DNA from: FEN-987 sp035524675
Lineage (GTDB): Archaea > Thermoproteota > Bathyarchaeia > 40CM-2-53-6
Length of the DNA stretch: 22,401 nucleotides
NCBI GenBank assembly: GCA_035524675.1
Contig: DATKOK010000002.1
Location: forward strand, 1-22,401
Direction of reading: 5' to 3'
The stretch's first letter is position 1. Every line of letters begins with the position of its first letter. Shown piece by piece: positions 5,934 to 13,629 of the stretch. Both the position numbers and the translations under genes were made by a program. Below the pieces are notes generated by a model, which was given only the letters and a program-made list of their open reading frames with translations, searched no databases and was not told the DNA's origin.

Positions 5934-6983
5934 TTACCCGGCTTCGAGCTTCTTGAGTCCTGATACGTCACCCAAGATTAGGAGCGTATCACCCTTTCTT
6001 AGGGTGAATGTCCCTCCGAAAACGGTCTCATCGATCCTTCCGTCACGCAATACTCCGATCAATCCTGACCCCTTAGCGATCTCATGAGGCCTCCTGCCTA
6101 TCAGAGGAGAAATCTCAGGAATCATAAACCCAGTAACATGTTGAGTTCCGAACTTTTCTGAATAGGTCAGTCCGACCAGGTCACTCTTCTCAGCCGAGAA
6201 CGCCAGCAGTCTGCCAACTGCAACCGAGGAGGCAATTACGAGGTTAGCTCCAGCATCGCTTGCTGTCTCGGACAGAGACGGATCGTTCACTACCGTATGG
6301 ATCCTGACGTCAGGACGGAGTTTCCTGGCGGTGAGTATGAATCGCAAATTCTCTGAATCGTTACTATCAGTGACAATGACCAGCGATGCTTGGGCAATTC
6401 CTGCCGACCTCAACGCTCCTATTGGGTCTGTCTTACTCTCGAGTACTGCGAAAACTTTCTTGCTGAGCAAGTCATCGCAAACGTCAGGCTTTCTCGATAC
6501 GACTACGTAGTCGTATCCGGATTTTTCAAGTTGGTCAGTGACGTACATGCCCATGTGATCGTATCCGTATACGATAATGTGCCCTTTCAATTTCGAGACA
6601 AGTGCTTTCGTCGCTTCCTCATTGACGTCTTTACCTGCCACGCTCACCAGCCCCTGGATGACGGACGCCCCTGAAGTCACTGATGCCAATATCAGCCCCA
6701 TGACTAATATGCCCTCCGTCTTGTTCATCGTCGTAAAATTCCCGTTATTCGGCGTAAAGAGACCGATTATGGTAACTGTTGAGACCGAGGCGAATAGCGC
6801 TACGAGTGGAGGAAGCTGCTCGAAGTAGCTGAAAATTAGCGCTCCGATTATGAACAAGGATAGCAGGACCAAGACTTGTCTATAGACTGCTCGGAGGTAT
6901 ATCATGGGACCGTAGAGGATCCGGAAGACGATGAAGCCAATCTTTCTGCTCTCGCGTTTTCCTTCAGTTACGTGTGTCTGCAA
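5934..6983 (-). CDS. Two-helix ion channel with TrkA-N/TrkA-C (RCK) domains and an unusual filter
   Basis: 349 residues with the layout of MthK-type potassium channels: helix 1 (about 36-54), pore loop (about 58-78), helix 2 (about 90-112), then a TrkA-N Rossmann domain (about 134-255) and a TrkA-C domain (about 265-345) that gate by nucleotide or ion binding. The pore loop reads STVTIIGLFTP at 68-78 where potassium channels have T-x-G-Y-G-D. Only one glycine, Gly74, fits, so potassium selectivity cannot be assumed. The nucleotide loop reads YGYDHMGMY rather than GxGxxG, so it is also non-standard. The start is TTG at 6983, as no ATG or GTG precedes helix 1 in a better place. It is divergent from the SulP gene across 126 bases. 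It could be an ion channel of other selectivity or a sensory membrane protein; the RCK call is secure. Confidence 0.85.
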   Translation of the reverse strand: MQTHVTEGKRESRKIGFIVFRILYGPMIYLRAVYRQVLVLLSLFIIGALIFSYFEQLPPLVALFASVSTVTIIGLFTPNNGNFTTMNKTEGILVMGLILASVTSGASVIQGLVSVAGKDVNEEATKALVSKLKGHIIVYGYDHMGMYVTDQLEKSGYDYVVVSRKPDVCDDLLSKKVFAVLESKTDPIGALRSAGIAQASLVIVTDSNDSENLRFILTARKLRPDVRIHTVVNDPSLSETASDAGANLVIASSVAVGRLLAFSAEKSDLVGLTYSEKFGTQHVTGFMIPEISPLIGRRPHEIAKGSGLIGVLRDGRIDETVFGGTFTLRKGDTLLILGDVSGLKKLEAG

Positions 6984-7073
6984 CGGAATCTAAACAACAA
7001 TAATTTGCCGACGGTCATATTCACCTTTCGATGAGTTGCATAGTTCATAGTCAGGATTCAAATCAATGTTCAA

Positions 7074-7084
7074 ATGTATATGCC
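7074..7084 (+). promoter_or_regulatory. TATA box for the SulP operon
   Basis: ATGTATATGCC is centred about 30 bases before the GTG start at 7110, typical of an archaeal TATA box with a very short leader. Confidence 0.6.
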
Positions 7085-7109
7085 TTGATAAGGCTGAAGG
7101 GCTGTCGGA

Positions 7110-8822
7110 GTGAAGCTTATCTCATCGATCAACTTTAGAAGATTCATTCCGATCGCTTCTTGGCTTCCGAAGTATCCACGAAATTTTCTACGGGCAGATG
7201 TTATTTCAGGAATCACTGTCTGGGGAGTCGTCGTTCCTGCGGCTATGGCTTATGCCGAGTTGGCAGGTTTGCCGCCGCAGGCGGGTCTCTATGCTGCGTT
7301 CGCTGGGATGTTCGCCTACGCTATTTTTGCGACGAGTCGTCATCTAAAAGTTACTGCTAGTTCGACGGTGGCGGTCATGTCAGCGGCGATAGTTTCGGAC
7401 TTGAGTGTCGGCGCAAGCCCCGAGAGGTTTGCTGCTCTGAGTGCCATGTTAGCCATTACGGTTGGGGGAATGATACTTCTTGCTGGAGTAGTGAAGCTTG
7501 GGTTCATTTCAGATTTCCTCTCCAAACCAGTGATCACTGGATTTCTGTTTGGCGTTTCGCTCGAAATCATCGTAGGTCAGGCACCAAAACTGTTTGGCAT
7601 ACCGCGTGGATCAGGAGGGATATTCAATCAAGCAAGCTCCCTCGTATTGGCGTTGGGCAGGACGAATGTATGGACCTTAGGGATTGGTGCTGGTTCGCTC
7701 TTCCTGATCTTCATCATGAAGCGGTACGCTCGGCGGATTCCTGCGGGACTAGTCGCACTTTTCGCGGGAATTCTGATTACAGTGCTATTCAACCTTGATC
7801 AACGCGGGGTCTCAGTTGTTGGCTCAATCCCAATGGCGTTACCATCACCTGCACTTCCCTTGGTCAGCATCTCCGACATACCCCTATTGATCGCGAGCGC
7901 CGGAGGCTTAGTTTTTCTGGCCGTTGGTGAATCGGTCGGGACCGCGCGGGCCTTTGCTGCGAAACATGATTACGAGATTGATCCTGATCAAGAGTTGATT
8001 GCATTAGGCGCAGCGAATCTGAGCGCTGGACTTTTCCAAGGTTTCACCGTAGATGCCAGTCTCTCTTCAACTGCAACCGCCGAAGAGGCTGGAGCAAAAA
8101 CTCAACTCTCGACGATTGTCTCGGGCATAATGATCATAGTCACCATCGCGATACTGGCGCCGCTGTTCTCTCAACTACCGAACGCAGTGTTGGGAGCAAT
8201 TATCATCTACTCTGTTCTGGGGCTCCTCGACCTTGCAGCTCTTAGACGATTTTACAAAGAAGTTCGACCTGATTTTTGGCTGTCAGTAATCGCTCTATTC
8301 GGTGTTATTCTGACAGGCGTATTGGCTGGTTTGCTTATCGCAGTGTTCTTGTCAGTTATCCTTGTCGTATACCGCGTTAGTCGACCATACCTGGTCGAGC
8401 TAGGGGGAATCCCGTCACATCCAGGAGAGTATAGTGATCTCGAGCGGCATCCTGAGAATCAACGTATCCCTGGATTGATTATTGTGCGGCTTGACGCTCC
8501 TCTGTTCTTCGCGAACGCTAATGTGGCTCGCACCCAAATTCTGAAACTAGTAGAAGCAAGCGATCCGCCGCCGAAAGCCGTTCTGTTTGACATTGGTTCT
8601 AGTAGCACACTCGACATCTCCAGCATTGACATGTTGAGAAACCTCCTAGAAAGTCTAGAAACTAAGCAAGTGCAAGTGTCTATAGCACAGCCTCGCGGTG
8701 TGGTTCGGGATAAGCTACGCGTCTCAGGACTCATGGACCTGATCGGCGAGAGTCACATATACCTGAGCGTAGATAGTGGCGTGCGAGACTTTCTAAGCAA
8801 ACATTCAACGGAGGCAGAGTAG
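7110..8822 (+). CDS. SulP family anion permease with STAS domain
   Basis: A 570-residue membrane transporter of the SLC26/SulP family, which moves sulfate, bicarbonate or other small anions. The N-terminal signature region includes LRADVISGITVWGVVVPAAM and AYAELAGLPPQAGLYAAF, followed by about 10-12 membrane segments to residue about 430. A cytoplasmic STAS domain (about 450-560) holds LDISSID at 501-507, the usual loop with a possible phospho-acceptor Ser. The length is typical. The start GTG at 7110 is placed by the TATA box 30 bases upstream and the conserved N-terminus. Its stop is one base before the TTG start of the DUF2254 gene, so the two are almost surely one operon. The substrate cannot be read from the sequence; sulfate, bicarbonate and molybdate are all possible. 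Confidence 0.93.
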   Translation: MKLISSINFRRFIPIASWLPKYPRNFLRADVISGITVWGVVVPAAMAYAELAGLPPQAGLYAAFAGMFAYAIFATSRHLKVTASSTVAVMSAAIVSDLSVGASPERFAALSAMLAITVGGMILLAGVVKLGFISDFLSKPVITGFLFGVSLEIIVGQAPKLFGIPRGSGGIFNQASSLVLALGRTNVWTLGIGAGSLFLIFIMKRYARRIPAGLVALFAGILITVLFNLDQRGVSVVGSIPMALPSPALPLVSISDIPLLIASAGGLVFLAVGESVGTARAFAAKHDYEIDPDQELIALGAANLSAGLFQGFTVDASLSSTATAEEAGAKTQLSTIVSGIMIIVTIAILAPLFSQLPNAVLGAIIIYSVLGLLDLAALRRFYKEVRPDFWLSVIALFGVILTGVLAGLLIAVFLSVILVVYRVSRPYLVELGGIPSHPGEYSDLERHPENQRIPGLIIVRLDAPLFFANANVARTQILKLVEASDPPPKAVLFDIGSSSTLDISSIDMLRNLLESLETKQVQVSIAQPRGVVRDKLRVSGLMDLIGESHIYLSVDSGVRDFLSKHSTEAE

Positions 8823-8823
8823 A

Positions 8824-10173
8824 TTGTCTTCAGTCCGCGTTCGAGATTTCCTGGATAAGGTTAATGCGACTTACTGGTTTTTGCCTTCACTGATGAGCTT
8901 GCTAGCCGCGATCACTGCGGTTGTTCTTGTTTCCGTAAATCAATTCATCCCGAGCTACTGGTATCAGGATAAGTTCTTCATCTTTTCTACAACGAGCATC
9001 GCGGACGCACGAAACGTGTTGAATGCGGTTGCTGACACAGCGCTCGCCATAATTGGCGTGGTTTTCTCGATCACGTTGGTTCCACTCACGATCGCTTCCT
9101 CCCAATATGGGTCAATAGTATTGCGCAGTTTCTTGCGTGACCGCGGCACGCAGATTGTACTCGGTGCGTACAGCGCAACCACTTTCTACTGCTTATTTCT
9201 GCTCCTTCGGTTAAGAAACGTGACTCTCGTTTCGGTCCTGGACTTGCCGTTATCTATAGCTCTTTACATGTTGATCATTAGCCTCATGATGCTCCTGTAT
9301 TTCTTCCACCACGTTGCTGACTCTCTGCAAGCATCTGCAGTAGTTGAACAGGTCAGCAGAGAATTGGAGTCGATCATCGAAGAAACACCCCCGTCCGAAA
9401 AGGACGCTCTCTTGAAGTACTCTCAGGATTTGGAGACAGCCCGGCGTACCGTCATGCATGAAGGATACTCTGTCACGTCAACTCGAAAGGGGTACATTCG
9501 CGCCATCGACTTCAATCGATTAATGAGAGTAGCGACAGAACGAAAATTAGTTCTGCATCTAACATGTTCCCCCGGCGACTTCGTTGGTAGAGGCGACCCA
9601 TTGCTGCTGGTGTCCCCCACCCAGCCTGACGAAGAATTCAGAACAACGATTAACCGCGCGTACTTTCTGGGCAGGAATCGCACACTCTTTCAGGACCCTG
9701 AATTCGGAATCTACTTGATCGTCATAATAGCGGTCCGAGCCTTATCGCCGGCGATCAACGATCCGTATACGCCCGTATTGTGTCTTAATAGATTAGGCTC
9801 GGCTCTGAGTATACTGGCTGAACATGATATCCCGTTCCCACACAGCTTCGATAGGGATGGGAAGTTGCGTCTTATCGTGGAACACGTGACCTTCGACCGG
9901 TTGGTGGGAGTATCGTTTAATATGATACGTGAGTACGGGCGCGGAAGTACTGAGATATTATTACAAATGCTGGACACCATCAAATCAGTCGCCAATCATG
10001 TTCACTCTGAAAATCAACGTCAAGTTCTACTCATGCACGCGAGGCTGATCGACGATAGCCGCCTTGGTCTTTCATCAGATTACGACAAACAGCGCGTGCA
10101 TAATTCATTCGAAGAACTGGTGCTCCAGCTTGGCAGACCGGACGTGTCTTTGAACGGTGTCGCACCGCACTAG
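8824..10173 (+). CDS. DUF2254 predicted membrane protein
   Basis: A 449-residue integral membrane protein of the DUF2254 family, whose function is not known. About four membrane helices lie in residues 18-165 (LMSLLAAITAVVLVSVNQFI, then ALAIIGVVFSITLVPLTIAS, TQIVLGAYSATTFYCLFLLL and SIALYMLIISLMMLLYFFHH), followed by a soluble part of about 280 residues. The family motif region DVALRALSPAINDPYT appears here as IAVRALSPAINDPYTPVLCL. The start TTG at 8824 is one base after the SulP stop, giving tight translational coupling; the codons before helix 1 offer no better start. Pairing with SulP suggests a shared job in anion transport or membrane homeostasis (inference). Confidence 0.88.
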   Translation: MSSVRVRDFLDKVNATYWFLPSLMSLLAAITAVVLVSVNQFIPSYWYQDKFFIFSTTSIADARNVLNAVADTALAIIGVVFSITLVPLTIASSQYGSIVLRSFLRDRGTQIVLGAYSATTFYCLFLLLRLRNVTLVSVLDLPLSIALYMLIISLMMLLYFFHHVADSLQASAVVEQVSRELESIIEETPPSEKDALLKYSQDLETARRTVMHEGYSVTSTRKGYIRAIDFNRLMRVATERKLVLHLTCSPGDFVGRGDPLLLVSPTQPDEEFRTTINRAYFLGRNRTLFQDPEFGIYLIVIIAVRALSPAINDPYTPVLCLNRLGSALSILAEHDIPFPHSFDRDGKLRLIVEHVTFDRLVGVSFNMIREYGRGSTEILLQMLDTIKSVANHVHSENQRQVLLMHARLIDDSRLGLSSDYDKQRVHNSFEELVLQLGRPDVSLNGVAPH

Positions 10174-10190
10174 TCTGCACCTTGAGCAGA
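10174..10190 (+). terminator. Possible small hairpin after the SulP-DUF2254 operon
   Basis: TCTGC and GCAGA pair as a five-base stem around a seven-base loop directly after the DUF2254 stop codon. No T-run follows, so it is a weak candidate for a 3' end signal. Confidence 0.25.
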
Positions 10191-10210
10191 ATACAAGAGC
10201 ATATCGACAA

Positions 10211-10219
10211 TTTCATAAG
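10211..10219 (+). promoter_or_regulatory. TATA-like box for the small Cys/His-rich protein
   Basis: TTTCATAAG is centred 28 bases before the ATG at 10243, fitting a leaderless archaeal transcript. Confidence 0.4.
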
Positions 10220-10242
10220 CAGATAGATGCATATCGTGAGGC

Positions 10243-10407
10243 ATGACCTACTATACGCAGGCACCCCCTCAACCCCAACCGACGCACACAAAATGCGGCG
10301 CGGCGACGCCAGGACCAAGACCGATGGCACATCTCCATGTGTGTGGCCTTCCGCCAGGTCACAGATCGATGCATGAGTGTCAAGTCTGTCTCTTCAACTG
10401 GGCCTAG
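10243..10407 (+). CDS. 54-residue Cys/His-rich mini-protein (probable zinc finger)
   Basis: A short open frame of 54 codons. The N-terminal 27 residues are rich in Pro, Gln and Thr. The C-terminal half contains His30, His32, Cys34, His40, His44, Cys46 and Cys49 in HLHVCGLPPGHRSMHECQVC, with Cys18-Gly earlier. The closing C-x2-C, with the nearby Cys34 and His residues, is the pattern of a small zinc-binding knuckle. Such mini-proteins in archaea bind nucleic acid or protein partners, but I cannot name a family. Support for it being real: GTGAGG one base before the ATG, a TATA-like box about 28 bases upstream, dense candidate ligands, and a position in the 352-base space between two genes. The function is unknown. 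Confidence 0.68.
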   Translation: MTYYTQAPPQPQPTHTKCGAATPGPRPMAHLHVCGLPPGHRSMHECQVCLFNWA

Positions 10408-10525
10408 GCATGCTGTTCAGTCGCTACAGCCTCTCCCTTCTTCCCAGTTACACTTTTTCAAATTTGAGGAACAATAGTTTCTACGAATCCAATGACCTCC
10501 GCTCTGGTAGAAGTCCGGTGTTAAT

Positions 10526-11317
10526 ATGAAAGTAATTGTTACTTCCGACCAACACTTGGGTGCCGATACCTCGGATAAACTCGCGTTTAATGCATTTCTT
10601 GACAAACTGCAAGAAGACGAGCAGCTTACGGACTTGGTTCTCCTTGGAGATGTCGTGGATATGTGGAGACGAGACGCTTCAGGAGTTTTCTTGGAGAATT
10701 ATGACACGATCCAAAAGATTATCGCTCTGCGTTCACGGGGTGTGAATGTCTTTTACATTGCGGGGAATCATGATTATCACGTACTAGACCTCCAGCGGCC
10801 ATCTTACCCGTTCAAATTTCTGAAGGATCTTGAACTGCACGATGAAGGACTCACCTACCGATTTGTTCATGGTTACACTTATGATCCTGAACAAAAAGAA
10901 CATTTCATGGCATTACTCTGTAGAGTTATGTCAGATGCGGCGGGAGCATTTGAAAGCAGTCTATGGACAGAATGGAACCATATCGAAGGTGTCCTATCCA
11001 GGGTATACCCGGAGTTCGCAAGGTCCGAGCTTAGAGCGGCCATCGATAGGCTTCAACGAGCTCCGCACGAGAGATTGAAGAACTCGGTTGATAAGATCAA
11101 CGCGGCAGCTTGTAAGGACGTCAAGCCGAATGAGATTCTAGTGTTTGGCCACACGCACATGCCTTTCATCAATAAAACCGGGAATGTCGCTAACTCCGGC
11201 TCCTGGGTGACAGATGCGACACCACACAACACGTATGTTGAAATCATTGGAGGGAAACCGCGTCTGTACATATTCGGCGACAAAATTGAGGAAATAACAG
11301 ATAGGATACAATGCTAG
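10526..11317 (+). CDS. Calcineurin-like metallophosphatase
   Basis: 263 residues with all the metal-binding motifs of the calcineurin-like phosphoesterase superfamily: Asp8-x-His10 (SDQHLG), Gly41-Asp42 with Asp45 (GDVVDMW), Gly80-Asn81-His82-Asp83, and Gly208-His209-Thr-His211. It therefore probably holds two metal ions and cleaves phosphate monoesters or diesters in the cytoplasm; no signal peptide is present. The DMW and NHDYH sequences recall the LpxH/UDP-diacylglucosamine pyrophosphatase branch, yet archaea lack lipid A, so that substrate is unlikely. The ATG at 10526 is chosen because the first strand starts directly after it. It lies 158 bases before ppk1 on the same strand, so a link to polyphosphate or nucleotide metabolism is possible but unproven. 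Confidence 0.87.
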   Translation: MKVIVTSDQHLGADTSDKLAFNAFLDKLQEDEQLTDLVLLGDVVDMWRRDASGVFLENYDTIQKIIALRSRGVNVFYIAGNHDYHVLDLQRPSYPFKFLKDLELHDEGLTYRFVHGYTYDPEQKEHFMALLCRVMSDAAGAFESSLWTEWNHIEGVLSRVYPEFARSELRAAIDRLQRAPHERLKNSVDKINAAACKDVKPNEILVFGHTHMPFINKTGNVANSGSWVTDATPHNTYVEIIGGKPRLYIFGDKIEEITDRIQC

Positions 11318-11437
11318 AAACCCGGTGCGAGGTGCAGAGTAACAACAGACCGACCGAGAGCACCAGACATGAACTGCTCAAATTAGCTGGTTTTCAGCCG
11401 GAGCGTTACAAATCTTGAACAACGCTTGATCTGATGG

Positions 11438-11449
11438 CTTATTATTAGC
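11438..11449 (+). promoter_or_regulatory. TATA-like box for the ppk1 operon
   Basis: The AT-rich CTTATTATTAGC lies about 32 bases before the ppk1 ATG at 11476, so transcription would start about 5-10 bases before the gene. It suggests that ppk1 and the fusion gene have their own promoter, separate from the metallophosphatase gene. Confidence 0.5.
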
Positions 11450-11475
11450 ATAATCGAAATAGTGAGACGACTCTC

Positions 11476-13629
11476 ATGCCTCCAGCATCTTCGATTCAAG
11501 TTGCAGATCAAACGAAGGGTAGGTCTCTGGATGACCCTGCGCTTTTCATAAACCGAGAGGTTAGCTGGATAAGATTCAATTACCGAGTTCTCGAGGAAGC
11601 TTTCGATGCAAGGCACCCTCTGCTAGAGCGAGTCAAGTTCCTAGCTATCAGCGGCAGTAATCTTGACGAGTTCTTCATGACGCGTGCCTCAATTCTTGAG
11701 CAGCATATTGAGAGAGGTGAGTTTGAGCCAACTCCTGGCTCACGCATGACCCCACAAGACCAGATTAGAGTTACTAGAAGCGAGATCCTTCCGCTTCTGA
11801 AACGACAAAAATCATGCTGGGAGACAGAACTCGCACCGGCATTAGCCAAAGAGGGCATACACATACTGAAGCCTGAGGACCTGAACAAACAGCAGAATCG
11901 AATACTCCGAGAGCATTTTCAAAAGGAAATGCTCCCGGTCATGAAGAAGCCCGACGCGGAATACGTAGCTGAATACATCTCCAACCTTCACGTAAACTTG
12001 CTTGTAGTGGCAAATGATCCGAGAATGAACGAAGCCACAGCCAAATTCTTAGTTGAAGCACCTACCGACAAGTTTGATAGATTCATAAGAGTTCCCCCGA
12101 CGGAAAATCGACAGAACGAAGATAATTTCATACTACTTGAGGACTTGGTCGCCTCAAATTTGGATCTGCTATTTCCATCTGCCAAGATCCTCCACCACTT
12201 CAAGTTTAGAGTAACTCGAAATGCCGAGATAGAGATCGTTGCGGATGAAGCGACTGATTTTCTCACAACCATGGAACTGAGCATAAGGCAGAGACACCAT
12301 GGTAAACTAGCACGACTTGAATTTGAGAATACAATGCCTCAATATCTACGTGACTACTTGGCGAGCAACATCGGTTCATTCCATGTTCCCAATCCTGAAG
12401 ATGTTCAATACGAGATCGACAGCCCCTTCGGCCTTGTCGACTTTTGGCAGCTTCTCAGGCTCCAGAGACCCGACCTGAAGGATACACCATTTCAAGGATT
12501 CATAGTTCCAGAGTTAGGCGCGCCGGGCAATCAAGGCTACCGCGCTATTGCCGAGCATGATTATGCACTTTATCATCCCTACGACAGCTTTGATATGATA
12601 GTGAACCTGCTTGCAGAAGCATCTATTGATCCTAAAGTGACAGAAATTTACATCACTCTCTACCGGATAGATCCTGATTCGCCAATCATTTCTCACCTGA
12701 TGAAAGCAGCATCTAGCGGAAAGAAAGTGACAGCCTTAATCGAGTTGAAGGCCAAGTTTGACGAAGCAAATAACATCAGATGGGCAAGGTTGATGACGCA
12801 AGCGGGAGTGAAGGTCGTTTACAACTTTCCGAAGATCAAGGTACACGCAAAACTTGCCCTCATAGTCCGAAAAGTAGACGGAAAGACAGTCCACTACTCA
12901 CACCTTGGGTCCGGCAATTACAACACGGTCACGACGCGAATATACGGGGACATTGGATACCTAACTGCCAACAAGCAGATGAGCAGTGAAGTCCTGGACC
13001 TGTTCAGTCACCTCACGAGTGACCCCAGAAAAGCCGGCCCATACAAGCATCTTCTAGTTGCGCCCACATCGCTGAAGAACGAGATACTCAACCGCATCAA
13101 CAGAGAGATCATTGCACACCAGAACTCAAAAGGCGGATATCTTGCCTTCAAGATGAACGGCCTGGTAGACAAAGACATCATCCAAGCACTCTACCGGGCC
13201 TCGCAGGCAGGAGTCAAAATTGACCTCAACGTCAGAGGGTTATGCTGCCTGAGACCAGGAATCGAAGGAGTGAGTGAGAATATTCGTGTCGTATCGATTG
13301 TTGGAAGATTCCTTGAACACGCGAGAATCTACTACTTCAGAAACGGCGGCGAAGAAGAAGTTTTGCTGGGAAGCAGCGATATGATGCCGCGAAATCTTGA
13401 GAAAAGGGTTGAAGTCTTATTCATCGTACCAGACCCGGATGTAAAGTCTGCAATGCTGAGAATCCTCGACGTCCATTTGAAGGATAACGTGAAGGCCAGA
13501 CGCCTCCTCCCAGACGGCACTTATGAGAGAGTTAAACCTCGACCTGGCGAGGAAGTACTCGACTCTCAGGTCTGGTTGATCAACAACAGAGGAGCATGGC
13601 ATGAGAAAACCTCAAACTCACAGCACTGA
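11476..13629 (+). CDS. ppk1: Polyphosphate kinase 1
   Basis: 717 residues, close to the usual 690-720 of PPK1, which reversibly transfers the gamma phosphate of ATP to polyphosphate. The N-terminal domain holds FINREVSWIRFNYRVLEEAF and FLAISGSNLDEFFMTR. The phospholipase-D-like catalytic domains hold KIKVHAKLALI with His457, matching the autophosphorylated His435 of the E. coli enzyme, then HYSHLGSGNYN, and GRFLEHARIYYF with His615, matching His592. RVLEEAF, the YITLYRI strand and GSSDMMPRNLEKRVEVLF are further family blocks. I see no missing key residue. The start ATG at 11476 precedes a 20-residue polar leader. The last 29 bases overlap the start of the CHAD fusion gene, which implies coupled translation. 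Confidence 0.97.
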   Translation: MPPASSIQVADQTKGRSLDDPALFINREVSWIRFNYRVLEEAFDARHPLLERVKFLAISGSNLDEFFMTRASILEQHIERGEFEPTPGSRMTPQDQIRVTRSEILPLLKRQKSCWETELAPALAKEGIHILKPEDLNKQQNRILREHFQKEMLPVMKKPDAEYVAEYISNLHVNLLVVANDPRMNEATAKFLVEAPTDKFDRFIRVPPTENRQNEDNFILLEDLVASNLDLLFPSAKILHHFKFRVTRNAEIEIVADEATDFLTTMELSIRQRHHGKLARLEFENTMPQYLRDYLASNIGSFHVPNPEDVQYEIDSPFGLVDFWQLLRLQRPDLKDTPFQGFIVPELGAPGNQGYRAIAEHDYALYHPYDSFDMIVNLLAEASIDPKVTEIYITLYRIDPDSPIISHLMKAASSGKKVTALIELKAKFDEANNIRWARLMTQAGVKVVYNFPKIKVHAKLALIVRKVDGKTVHYSHLGSGNYNTVTTRIYGDIGYLTANKQMSSEVLDLFSHLTSDPRKAGPYKHLLVAPTSLKNEILNRINREIIAHQNSKGGYLAFKMNGLVDKDIIQALYRASQAGVKIDLNVRGLCCLRPGIEGVSENIRVVSIVGRFLEHARIYYFRNGGEEEVLLGSSDMMPRNLEKRVEVLFIVPDPDVKSAMLRILDVHLKDNVKARRLLPDGTYERVKPRPGEEVLDSQVWLINNRGAWHEKTSNSQH

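Noticed and set aside
9558..9571. A further TCTAACATGTTCCC match to the dyad core
   Set aside because: It lies inside the DUF2254 coding region with no start nearby; one such chance match is expected in a window of this size.
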